From assembly GCF_963676685.1 (NCBI RefSeq), contig NC_092344.1, positions 87,512,749 to 87,576,748 of the forward strand: a stretch of 64,000 bases of DNA, given 5' to 3'. Below the pieces are notes generated by a model. That model saw only the letters and a program-made list of their open reading frames with translations. It searched no databases and was not told the DNA's origin. How positions within the stretch are numbered: the first letter of the stretch is position 1; each line of letters starts with the position of its first letter. Below are positions 12,901 through 23,241 of the stretch, in pieces. This DNA is from Mytilus edulis. Its lineage: Eukaryota; Mollusca; Bivalvia; Mytilida; Mytilidae. Made by a program: the position numbers and the translations under genes.

Positions 12901-15900
12901 GAAACCTATTATATACACTAGCTTTTCACATTAATTATAGACTGTTGCCACGGATGCAATTAATTCATTCTTTATACTTCGACTTTTACCAATTTAAAAT
13001 ATCTGTGAGGCTGAAGTATAAAATTGAGACAGGAAGAAGACATTGTTTCTTTTGATTCTAAAGTACAAAATAGTAGTTGACATGACATAGTTATATTCCT
13101 AAAACATGGAATAGGGCAAAAGAATAACATAGGTTTTTTTTCAGGTGATAAAAAATAATAATGATAGATTCCATTTTATAAAAGATTTCCAAATGGATAT
13201 ATAAAAGTGTGCTGCAGAAGAGAAAGTTTAAAACGGTGGAAACCTGCTCTCAAATATATCTTATCAAATAAAGTAAACATACCAACAACTGCAGATCCTA
13301 ACATTGCTCCAGCTCCATCTGAAAATACATATTCAACATTCACTACAAAGAGTTAATGTCCTTAAAATTTGTTTTAAAAGTGAAGGCAAGCAATTGTTTA
13401 TAGCATTAGATAGTCCTTAACTGACTGTCAGTAAATATCAATTGGGCAATTGCAATTAATTTTGTAGTGTTAGGCAGTGTTGGGGATATGTCTTTTTATA
13501 ATTATCTTAATAATCAAACAAATTTATGACGAAATCTGAGAGAACCCTCCCAATTTGCTCCTTGAATTGAGGGACGAAAAACGGTGAATGAACCTGGTGT
13601 TGGGAGTAAGGAAATCTTTTTGGTGGTGGGTAAAGTACATGATATCAATTATTGTTAATTCACAAAAAAACTTAAAATAAATAAAACAGTGAGCAAAGAA
13701 GATTTGCTTTTCAAATTGTGTGAACTTTTTTTTTTCTCATTATGGAAACTTACGTCTAACAGATAATATTGCCCCAGTTAAGGCACCACTTGTTATGGAA
13801 TTCCAGGGATCTTCTTTTTTCCTGATGTATACTAAAGAGCAGTCAATGGCAGAGAATAAACCACCCCACACTGCAAAATTTCCTGAAATAATAAAAATTG
13901 TATGATTAATTTTTAATCTGACAACATGTTCCCAAGTTAAGGCACCACTCCTGTTTGTAAAAATATTACATTGCTATCTCAAAACTAGCAGAACCTTGCT
14001 ATTGACATATTGATCACTCACTTGAAGTATTCATTTAACCAGAATGTTGATATTAAGCTACAGATGTGCAAACACATCCAACAATACAACATGCATGCAC
14101 ACATGAATCTTGATACCACATTTAAGTAAGCTTATATTCATAGATCCTGACAAATGTGACATAAATTTCATATATGGCCATTATGTGGAAGAATATATTA
14201 CTATTGAGCAAACAAGGAGCAAATAAGGGATGAATGTGTAATGGCATTACATGGTACATGTATATCATGCTCACATAAAGCTTGCTAACAATTTTTTTAT
14301 TTCTAGTTCCAAATGTTGAAATGAGTGAACCATACTTTCTTTTAGAATTTTTAGAAATAAATCTCTTACCTCCAGTTATTGGAGCTCTTTGTCTTAATGT
14401 TAAAAAACTTCCAGCTAAGCGTCTGTATGTTCCCTAAAATTATACAAGAACTCATTTAAAATACATTTGGAAACAAAGACAAAAATACCACTATATTTTA
14501 TTTTTCAAATGAAACAATTATCTGAATCCAAAAGTATATAACAATTAGTACATATAATGGTTAAATGGACTAAATTTAATTATTTATCCCACATCTTATT
14601 AATATTAACTAGAGGCTCTCTAGAGCCTGTGTCGCTCACCGTCTATGTGCATATTAAACAATGGACACAAATAAATGTAAAATAAAATAAATGTCAAAAT
14701 TGTGTTTTGATGATGGTGATGTGTTTGTAGATCTTACTTTACTGAACTTTCTTGTTGCTATAATTATCTTTATCTATAATAAACTTGGCCCAGTAATTAC
14801 AGTGGAAAATATTCTGTAAAAATTTACAAAAAATTTATGAAAATTGTTAAATATTGACTTTAAAGGGCAATAACTCAGTCTGCACGGTTAGCCACTAGTG
14901 CTATGCCCCAGACTAGTAAAATTTCATTCGGACTAGTAAGTTTTTGCAAAACTTTGTTTGGCCAAATAAGAAAATGTCAGAATATTGGTCTTTGGACTAG
15001 TAGTTGAAAAAGTTTTTGGTGCAGACTGATAACTCCTTGAGGGGTCAATTGACAATTTTGGTCATGTTGACTTATTTGTAGATCTTACTTTGCTGAACAT
15101 TATTGCTGTTTACAATTTATCTATCTTTATAATAATAATCAACATAATAACCAAAATCTGCAAAATTTCCTTAAAATTACTTATTCGGGGCAGCAACCCA
15201 ACAACGGAATGTCTGATTTGTCTGAAAATTTCAGGGCAGTTAGATCTTGATCTAATAAACAATTCCCCCCCCCCATGTCAGATTTGCTCTTAATGCTTTG
15301 TTTTCAGAGATATAAGCAAAAATCTACATTTTACCCCTATGTTCTATTTTTAGTCATGACGGCCATCTTGGTTGGTTGGCCGGTCATCGGACACATTTTT
15401 AAAACTAGATATCCATTGATGATTGTGCCCAAGTTTGGTTAAATTTGGCCCAGTAGTTTCAGAGGAGAAGATTTTTGTAAAAGTTTATGGACGCCGGACG
15501 CCAAGTGATGAGAAAAGCTCACTTGACCTTTCAGGTCAGGTGAGCTAAAAACTAAAGCTTTACTATAGTCAACTTACCTTTGGTGCATTTCTCATTCCTT
15601 TAATACCATGAAAGATCCCTCCACCAATACAACCCATAGAAAAGGCTCCACCACAGTCATCTACAATTCTCCAGGGACTAAAAAAGATTGTTATGTATAT
15701 GTTTAGCAGCTGTCAAATGAAGACTAAGGAGTAAGATGGAATAAATTTAAGTCCTGATATTCTTATGATGATAAATACATATAGATAAACCTGATGAATC
15801 CCCTTTTCCTATCAAGAAGGCGAACATCAAAATGGCTTATTGTAATGAGCTTTGTATAAAAAAAAAATCAATTTTATACAATATAATCAATGATATATTT

Positions 15901-16769
15901 TTCAAAATATGTGAGTTCATGGTCTAGTGGTTAAGATCAATGGCTACAGTAACAATGCTGAAGATCCTGAGTTCGATTCTCACTCAGGGTGCTTAAAGTA
16001 TCCGTATATCAGAAGGGTGATTTTCACCCTCTTACACACATCTCTGGTACCGAGACCAGAATTTAAACTAGAGTGGGTACTTTAGGGGCCTCGGTGGTTA
16101 GTCAAAGTTGCTCCCGTCTGACCTGGAGATCAATCTGCTGATATCACTTCAGTTTGTCTGTTCCCACCCAGCAGCCCAGTGGTTCTCTCCGAGAACTTCG
16201 GCTTCCTCTACCATAATAACAGAATCTGCCCGGTGTCCTAACACCCCCTAGTGTTGGGGTGGGGATTGTCCTTATAAATATTGAACATTGTAAATATGTT
16301 AGTGACACATCTCCATTAATCCCAATATGAAGTGTTTATGGATTCTTCTGTACCCTCACAGCTATCGAGGGGTTCTTCAGATATCAGAGGAATTTACCAG
16401 TACAACATACATACATTTACAACCTTCAAACATTAATATTGCCATTTATTGGTTACTTTGAAAAATCCTCCTATATCATATGACATAGTAGACTAATCTA
16501 GTTTTCATTCCATTCAATACATCTCACTATAACCTCTACTAGATTAAATATAAGAAACACTTTTGTTCAATACGCAGTAATTTTCCGCTTATGCAATTAT
16601 TTACCCTTTCATTTTAGGTGCGAAAATTTCGTATGAATGAGAGCTAATGGTGACATTGAGATATATGTTTTCTGCTTAAATCATTTAAGTATACTCAATA
16701 TGGACAAAGAACACAGTATGATTGATTTAGAATTAGAAATTACCACGGATCCCTGGCATATTCGTCCAT
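6944..16769 (-). CDS. TIMM17: TIMM17-type mitochondrial import inner membrane translocase subunit, complete, 7 exons
   Basis: Tim17 is a multi-pass subunit of the TIM23 complex that moves presequence proteins across or into the mitochondrial inner membrane. Coding exons, minus strand, read by eye: 16769-16744, 15677-15578, 14433-14370, 13882-13754, 13318-13283, 8540-8466, 7029-6944. All introns are GT-AG and the frame holds throughout, giving 516 nt and 171 aa, the usual length of the family. It starts [20 protein letters not shown], close to the animal Tim17 N-terminus. Next come a glycine-rich first membrane segment ([10 protein letters not shown]), the conserved [20 protein letters not shown] and [18 protein letters not shown] blocks, and a last segment [20 protein letters not shown]. 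The hydrophilic tail ends QQNSYQ. The conserved loop-facing cysteines, arginines and KEDPWN are intact. Intron 5 (13282-8541) is swollen by transposons. TIMM17A and TIMM17B cannot be told apart here. Confidence 0.96.
9526..10046. mobile_element. Foldback element copy 1 with minisatellite arms
   Basis: The 521-bp element has arms built of short repeats of GGACAAAAAGTCACA on the left and their complement (TGTGACTTTTTGTCC) on the right, around an AT-rich core. TAAGGTGA is found on both sides (9518-9525, 10047-10054), a perfect 8-bp target duplication. No coding frame. Confidence 0.85.
10744..11263. mobile_element. Foldback element copy 2, direct orientation
   Basis: Nearly identical to copy 1 over its whole length, with few substitutions, so recent. 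No matching target duplication is visible. A stray arm fragment (10691-10735) lies just upstream, suggesting recombination between copies. The minus-strand frame here is only translated arm repeat. Confidence 0.85.
14610..15547 (+). mobile_element. Dispersed 'GTGTCGCTCACC ... GGTGAGCTAAAA' repeat in TIMM17 intron 2
   Basis: It starts with a small palindrome (GGCTCTCTAGAGCC) and TGTCGCTCACC, and ends CAGGTCAGGTGAGCTAAAA. The ends GCTCACC and GGTGAGC are complementary. It contains recurrent phrases (tgtagatcttactttgctga; cccagtagtttcagaggaga; gacgccggacgcc). It has been interrupted by a 153-bp insertion at 14876-15028. Non-coding. Confidence 0.75.
14876..15028. mobile_element. 153-bp MITE nested in the intron-2 repeat
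   Basis: It starts CAGTCTGCAC and ends GTGCAGACTG, a perfect 10-bp inverted repeat, and is flanked by ATAACT on both sides (14870-14875, 15029-15034). Removing it rejoins 'gggcaataact' to 'ccttgaggggtcaattgac', the usual uninterrupted phrase of the host repeat, so the insertion is well supported. Confidence 0.8.
15908..16410 (+). mobile_element. tRNA-derived SINE
   Basis: The head (15912-15992) resembles a tRNA gene: an A-box-like TGGTCTAGTGGTTA (about 15920-15933) and a B-box-like GAGTTCGATTC (15969-15979), about 37 bases apart. It is followed by a long unrelated body ('ggtaccgagaccagaattta', 'ctgcccggtgtcctaaca') typical of a SINE. It lies in TIMM17 intron 1, antisense to the gene. Confidence 0.65.
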
Positions 16770-16800
16770 GTCCTTGCTTTTGGTCTCACGTTTTCAACCA

Positions 16801-16808
16801 CCGGAAGT
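16801..16808. promoter_or_regulatory. ETS/GABP-like motif in the TIMM17 promoter
   Basis: CCGGAAGT lies 32 bases upstream of the TIMM17 ATG. This is the ETS-family (GABP/NRF-2) core that is common at TATA-less promoters of nuclear genes for mitochondrial proteins. The motif is seen directly; its use as a promoter element is inference. No TATA box at a fixed distance is evident. Confidence 0.45.
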
Positions 16809-17188
16809 AAAAGGTCAAATCTAAGATAATATTGTTCGACAGTAGATTTACACATCGAGAAAGTTCATTGCACTTGATTGTTTTATGTGGAACAAAGTAT
16901 CATGAGACATATATTTCTGTGACCAAGATCATGTATAATATTAGTCCATGGTTATAACAAAAAATCACAATTATCAAATATTCAGTTTGAATAGACATAA
17001 AATTAAAACAAATCTTTATATATAATTTATTTATGTACTAAACACACTTGCTTACATCCCTAAGCGCTTTTGCCCTAAGGCCTTGGTCTCCTTTCCATTT
17101 TAGTGACTTGTATTGTTTATTCCTTCAACTTGTCTTTCTGAATAAGAGACAAGGTGGACCGCTGTATAGCAAACTATATGATAAAACA

Positions 17189-17905
17189 TTGTATTGTATT
17201 GTATTGTTGTATTGTATTGTATTGTATTGTATTGTATTGTATTGTATTGTATTGTATTGTATTGTATTGTATTGTATTGTAATGCAATGCAATGCAATGT
17301 ATTGTATTGTAATGCAATTGTATTGTATGCAATTGCACTGTAATGCTTTTATTGCAATGCAGCAATACAAATGCAATGCAAATATAATATTGCATTGTAT
17401 TATATTAACTTGCATTACATTGTAATTATCTTGTAATAACATTGTTATTATATTATATTGTATTTGTATCTTATTTTATGATTGTTGTGTGTCATTGTAT
17501 TGTTGTATTGTATTGTGTTGTAGTGTTTTGGGTACTGCATTGTATCATATTATGTTGCATGTATTGTATTGTATTGTATTGTATTGTATTGTATTGTATT
17601 GTATTGTATTGTTATTGTATTGTATTGTATTGTATTGTATTGTATTGTATTGTATTGTATTGTATTGTATTGTATTGATTTTATTGCAATGCAGCAATGC
17701 AAATAGAATATTGCATTGTATTGTATTAACTTGCATAACATTGTAATTATCTTGAAATTACATTGTTATTATATCATATTGTATTGCATTGTATCTTATT
17801 TTATTGTATAGTTGTCTGTCATTGTATTGTTGTTTTGAATTGTGTTGTAGTGTTTTAGTACTGTATTATATCATATTATATTGTATTATATCATATTATG
17901 TTTAA
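17189..17905. repeat. (TATTG)n satellite unit, copies 1 and 2
   Basis: Two consecutive units of about 350 bases. Each is a pure TATTG pentamer array (about 17189-17280 and 17561-17675), then a TGCAATGCA-rich tail, then the shared phrase 'aacttgcat-acattgtaattatctt' and a 'tgttgtagtgtttt' spacer. Pentamer arrays give long open frames on both strands; these are artefacts of composition. Confidence 0.9.
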
Positions 17906-17908
17906 TGA

Positions 17909-17925
17909 GGGGGGGGGGGGGGGGG
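17909..17925 (+). repeat. Poly(G) run
   Basis: Seventeen or so uninterrupted G residues follow the satellite block. Similar runs occur at about 27534-27551 (G), 34148-34165 (C) and 57980-57993 (G). Confidence 0.9.
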
Positions 17926-19764
17926 CAAGGGGTTTAACTGTTATGCTGATATGGGGCATTTTAATTCTTTGTTATCTGTTATTCTGAAAATATATTTACT
18001 GTTAGCTGTTATTGTCTTATTCTTTGTTAGCTGTTATAGGACTATTATCTATTTTGTTATCTGTTATTGTGAGAATCTATTTGCTGTTAACTGTTATTGA
18101 AAATTGAAATGTTAGCATTTTTACAGCCAATCTTCCGTCGAAATTGAAGATAATTGAAAATTGTGATTTGAATGGATAATAGTCTCATTGGCACGCTTAC
18201 TGCATCTTCTTACAATGTTTATATCTATTGGGGTCTTTCTACCGGTAATATGGGGTGGCTCTGTATTTGCAGAAGAATTTCAGTATTATACATCACATAA
18301 ACATATAAAATCAATTGGACCCAGGACCATTCCAGTATATATTATTATTATCCTTTGTAATAAATTACATTGTCTGTGAACATGTAGCAGTTTGTACAAA
18401 TTATAATTCACTTATTACTTGTTCAATAACTTATAGTATGGATTTTGTTATAAAAAAGGCATTGGTACACCCTATAGACTTTTTTATTCAATGACCACAT
18501 AATAATCTTTATGTTGTACTATTACACCACTGTCCCTGATTAGGGGAGGATTGGACACCAACTAGCATGCTAAAGTAGACGCAGTCACATTCTGTATGTG
18601 CCTATTTCCAAGTCAGGAGCCTGGATTCAGTGGTTGTAGTTTGTTACTGTTGTTACTAAGTTTCTCGTTCACTATTTTGTGGATAAATTAGGCAGTTAGC
18701 TTTCTCCTTTGAATTGTTTTATATTACTAAGTGGTGTGGGTTTGAATTATGGCTTTGGGAATTATACAACATCTTTTTCTTTTAGCATTTATATTATAAG
18801 TGCTACTCCCTCTCTACATGAAAGAGAACCCTGATCACCATATTTTTAAAAGCTTTTTAGCTGCTTCACATTGCGAAAAGTGAAGCTCAGAAACCATTGA
18901 TGCAAATACAGATGTGTCTTCAGTTTAATTTTTCGACAAATACCCTTTTTAAAATCCTACAGCTTCTCCAATGCTGTACCCAAATTTTCCATATTCTATA
19001 ATTTCACATAAGATACATGATTGGTGTTTCACTTGGTGTCATCCAAATTTTCACTAGGTCCAATTTCTATTATACTATCAGAATTCTCACTTGAGTCAAT
19101 TTCTATTATCAGAATAACCACAACTGGCATGCGTGTTTCAGTTACAAGTGCTGTCTCCAATGATCTGGGTATTTTTGTATTTTATAAGTAAGTTTTATCA
19201 TGAGGTCATTAAATTAAAAAAATATATTGTGCATCAATGTTTTTTTTATTACTTGTAAAGTATATATATTGCTTTTCAGAATTTTTTTTATCTAAAAATC
19301 AAATTGATAATAAAGTGTCACTGGCTGCACTACTTTCAAAAATTAAATAAAAAAACCTAAATCATTAAAAATTGATCCCAGTCAAATGTCCTAGATTAAA
19401 AATATCCCTATATCAAAAACAGAAACTAGTAATTTCGTTCAGAAAAATTCAACATCCATACTAAAACTTATTGTACAAGTTACGGAAAAAAATAAACCAA
19501 GGCAGAACTGCCTCAACGGCCGAAACGTCTTGTTTACACAAATTTTCTAGGTCCATACCACAAGTTATATACTAAGATCTACGAGTCATCTACTGGATTG
19601 GTCCTGGACAGATTCATTTTCATATTTCATTACTGTTATCTGTTATTATCCCTTTTCAATTCCTTGTTATCTGTTTTTCACCAAATCAATTCACTGTTTT
19701 GCTGTTATGGGGACCCCCCTTGCCCCCCCCCTTTAATATATTGTCAACCATTGAATCGTTTTGT
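17926..19764 (+). repeat. Degenerate 'CTGTTAT' simple repeats and mussel-repeat fragments
   Basis: 17935-18110 repeats 'gttagctgttatt/gttatctgttatt' at irregular spacing, and the motif returns at 19625-19710. 18160-18230 and 18580-18790 carry fragments ('gtctcattggcac', 'caagtcaggagcctg') also seen at 28490-28627 and 60200-60310. No gene recognised. Confidence 0.6.
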
Positions 19765-20340
19765 CATTGTATTGTATTGTATTGTATTGTTGTATTGTAT
19801 TGTATTGTATTGTATTGTTGTATTGTATTGTATTGTTGTATTGTATTGTATTGTATTGTATTGTATTGTATTGTATTGTATTGTATTGTATTGTATTGTA
19901 TTGTATTGTATTGTATTGTATTGTATTGTATTGTATTGTATTGTATTGTATTGTATTGTATTGTTATTGTTATTGTAATTATATTGCAAGTATATTGCAA
20001 TTGCATTGTATTGCTTTTTTGCAATGCAATAATACAAACACAATGCAAATACAATATTGTATTGTATTGTATTAACTTGTATTACATTGTAATTATCTTG
20101 TAATTCCATTGTTATTATATGGGGACGAAGTCCCCATTCACAGGTAATTCCTGTCTCATATTATTATATCAGAGACATATAATGTATTTAATAATGTATT
20201 ATATGTCTCTGATTATATTGTATTGTCTCTTATTTTATTGTACTGTTGTGTGTCATTATACTGTTGTATTGTATTGTGTTGTAGTGTATTGGTACTGCAT
20301 TATATCATATTATGTTGTATTGTATTGAATTGTATTGTAA
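19765..20340. repeat. (TATTG)n satellite unit, copy 3, with insertion
   Basis: The longest pentamer array here runs about 19766-19965 (roughly 40 repeats). The same tail and spacer phrases as copies 1 and 2 follow, but they are split by foreign sequence at 20121-20211. The long two-strand ORFs here are not genes. Confidence 0.9.
20170..20211. mobile_element. 42-bp palindromic mini-element flanked by ATTATAT
   Basis: CAGAGACATATAAT pairs perfectly with ATTATATGTCTCTG around a 14-base centre. ATTATAT lies on both sides (20163-20169, 20212-20218) and also at 20114-20120. The same terminus and size class recur at 63599-63648. The AT-rich surroundings make the duplication less certain than in that copy. 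Confidence 0.6.
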
Positions 20341-20706
20341 ACGCTTTAAGTTCATACCCGCTTACAATATCAACTTTGAATAGTCCTAAAATGAATCCGT
20401 CCTAAATGTTGATATGTTAATGAAAAGTACAACCCGATACTCTTCAATATAAAGGTTGAAAACAATAAATGTAAAAATTGCAGCTGACGAAATGTGAAAC
20501 GTGTGAGTCTTAGAGTCAGGATTTCTCCCTAGCAAGCAATCATTTCCATTTAACTGATAAATCATCTTTCTTTACTCGGGTTAATACATTAGAGAAAGAT
20601 TGGCACATTCATAATCAAAGTCAACTTTCCGGGAGTGTGATATTTCCTTCTAATGAGTAAATTATGTAGTGATGACTGATATTTTGCTGCTTGCTGGCCA
20701 GTAAAT

Positions 20707-20816
20707 AGTCCGAGATTACTCTGACGTCCAACGGCTGTTTTTCCAGTCAAGCTGGGTCCCACGGCCCCAGCTTGTCTGGCAAAACAACCGTTGGACGTCA
20801 GAGTAATCTTGGACTA
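20707..20816. mobile_element. Hairpin MITE (TAGTCCGAGATTACTC family)
   Basis: The left arm 20706-20754 (TAGTCCGAGATTACTCTGAC...CAGTCAAGCTGG) pairs with 20767-20816, only a dozen bases away, so almost the whole element is a hairpin. A further partial arm (20818-20880, GACGTCGGAGTAATCTAGGA and an inverted GACGTCC piece) follows. Confidence 0.75.
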
Positions 20817-21039
20817 GACGTCGGAGTAATCTAGGACTAGCCGGTAGTCTGAGATATTTTACTCAGACGTCCAGATGATGTTTTTCCAGGTAAGCTATGG
20901 CCATGGAACGAATCCAGGTCCGTTTGGGCACAATCACGTTCCCCCCTTTCAGTTTCACAACCTACATGTTCGCGCCCAATTTTTATGGGTTTTGTGTTTA
21001 ACAACTTTGTAATCAAGTTTTGGCAAGCGTATTCCAATA

Positions 21040-21540
21040 AGTATATTTGTTGTCATTGTCTCAAAATAAAGTGAGACAACGTTTTTTTTTTGTGTTGAAT
21101 AAATCTAAATCATGTTTTGGAAAGTGTATTGTTAAAAAAAAAGAATAAGAAAAAGAGGCCAGGACGGAAGTCGGGTACGTGCAAGAAGCAGGACGACCCG
21201 AAAGGAATAATTACATTGCCGGTATCGGGAGAAAGAGTTACTGAACTATAAGTAATAGTAACGTTAACCAATTTCCCCAGATAAATAGAATAAACAAGTA
21301 AACAAAGTGACCACCATTACACATTGTTTCTTAAGAAAGTGAGATTCTGTCTACGTTTTTTTATTGTGTTAAATTGATCTTAATCATGTTTTGGTTAGTG
21401 TATTGCTATAACTTTATTTCATTGTTTCAAAACAAAGTGAGATTCTGACCACATTGTTTTTTTTTTGTGTTGAATAAAGATTAATCATGTTTTGGTTAAT
21501 TGCTATAATTTTTTGTTTTGTTGTTTCAGATAAAAGGGCC
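21040..21540 (+). repeat. Diverged tandem repeat (approx. 120-270 base spacing)
   Basis: The phrases 'caaaataaagtgaga', a long T-run with 'tgtgttgaataaa', and 'aatcatgttttggttagtgt' occur three times (about 21055-21135, 21335-21410, 21415-21500). The intervening 21140-21300 is unrelated and has higher CG content; its function is unknown. Confidence 0.6.
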
Positions 21541-22122
21541 AAGCTGTTAAAAAGGATTATCTTTTGTGTTTTTATTTAAAATTTTCAATGTTTTACTCAT
21601 ACCAAGCTAAATTCACGCAGTTTTTACATCAAACCATTTAAAACAACAATCATGATTTTCCATTATTCAACTGGAATTTTTTTTAAATTGGGTGCAAACA
21701 TGTAGGGTGTGAACGTGCGAGGTGCGAACATATATTGGGCGCGAACAGACCTGATACTGAAACCAGTGGATCAGCCTTTGTATGTCAGAGCAATCTGAGA
21801 TTTTCGGGCTAGATGGGTCTTTATTAGAGTTGGTCCCTTTTTGTCGCTAAATTTTTTCTTGTCACTTAATTCAGTGAGACCGAGATTATGGCCACAATCA
21901 ACAAACTGACTATACTGCCATGGATTTGGTGCGCATACTAGACAATCCCCTCCCCCTTTTTCATGTCAGGTCTTTGAGTAGTCAAAAATTAAAATAGGCT
22001 TGCCAGACGTCATAATTATCATACACTTGTTTCTATTGTATTGTTTATGATTTATATTGATTATTGCACTTTAAATTGTTATCTTTTAATAAGTTCTGTT
22101 TGCAATGTGCCGACATATAGTT

Positions 22123-22138
22123 ATACCCCACGCAACAA

Positions 22139-22174
<36 letters not shown>

Positions 22175-23241
22175 CGTCAGTCCGTCCGTCCGTCCGTCAG
22201 TCCGTCAGTCCTGTTTCTTGTCATCGCAACTCCTCTCAAACCACACAACAGAATTTCAGGAAACCTTTTCAGATGAAAAGGACATACTATGTAGTTGTGC
22301 ATATCGACAGGAAATTGCGATTCAATTTTTTTTATAAGAGTTACGCCCCTTTGAACGTATTTGCTTAATGTACTACTGCAACAGTTTGTCATCGCAACTC
22401 CTCTGAAACTACACAACAGAATTTCACGAAACCTTTTTAGATAATAAGGACATACAATGTAGATGTGCATATCGACAGGAAATTACGATTCAATTTTTTT
22501 TCTAGGAGTTACCCCCCTTTGAACTTATTTACTTTATTGTACTACTGCAACAGTTTGTCATCGCAACTCCTCTGAAACTACACAACAGAATTTCATGAAA
22601 CCTTTTAAGATAATAAGGACATACTATGTAGATGTGCATATCGACAGAAAATTACGATTCAATTTTTTTTCTAGGAGTAACCCCCCTTTGAACTTATTTA
22701 CTTTATTGTACTACTGCAACAGTTTGTCATCTCAACTCCTCTGAAACCACACAACAGAATTTCATGAACATTTGTAGATAATAAGGACATACTATGTAGA
22801 TGTGCATATCGACAGGAAATTACGATTCAATTTTTTTTCTAGGAGTTACATCTCTTTGAACTTATTTGCTTTAAGGTACTACTGCAACAGTTTGTCATTG
22901 CAACTCCTCTGAAACTACACAACAGAATTTCATGAAACCTTTTAAGATAATAAGGACATACTATGTAGATGTGCATATCGACAGGAAATTACGATTCAAT
23001 TTTTTTTCTAGGAGTTACATCTCTTTGAACTTACTTGCTTCAATGTACTTCTGCAACAGTTTGTCATCTCAACTCCTCTGAAACCACACAACAGAATTTC
23101 ATGAAATTTTGTAGATAATAAGGACATACTATGTTGATGTGCATATTGACAGGAAATTATTATTCAATATTTTTTCTTATACAATTTTTTTTTCTTACAC
23201 TTATTTAATTTCTCCAATGACAATGTGGGGACGTGGGGTAT
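22123..23241. mobile_element. 1.1-kb element with 10-bp TIRs and six 169-bp tandem repeats
   Basis: It starts ATACCCCACG and ends CGTGGGGTAT (exact inverted repeat). Behind the left end are GTTGCGGAGGGTATAATG and a CCGTCCGTCCGTCAGT microsatellite. The body is a tandem array: the anchor 'tcatcgcaac(tcctct)' recurs at 22221, 22389, 22558, 22727, 22895 and 23064, a period of 168-169. No protein is encoded; frames on both strands are repeat shadows. Confidence 0.85.

Noticed and set aside
15912-15992. Possible functional tRNA gene
   Set aside because: A- and B-box-like motifs are present, but no cloverleaf with a proper acceptor stem could be drawn and a SINE body follows.
17048-17746. Long ORFs on both strands across the TATTG arrays
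   Set aside because: A pentamer repeat without stops is open in several frames; the products are (YCIVL)n or (QYNTI)n simple repeats, not proteins.
19490-19560. GGCCGAAACGTC next to a small hairpin, resembling a hammerhead 3' half
   Set aside because: The CUGANGA half is missing (CTGCCTCA instead), so the catalytic core is not present; at most a decayed copy.
19598-20328. ORFs up to 134 codons in the third TATTG array
   Set aside because: Same composition artefact as the first two arrays.
20480-20515. CTGACGA...GAAAC...GTC, a hammerhead-like string
   Set aside because: Only five bases lie between the two core boxes, too few for stem II, and stem I does not pair.
22150-22210. CCGTCCGTCCGTCAGT direct repeats as a CRISPR-like array
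   Set aside because: A pure microsatellite without spacers in a eukaryotic transposable element.
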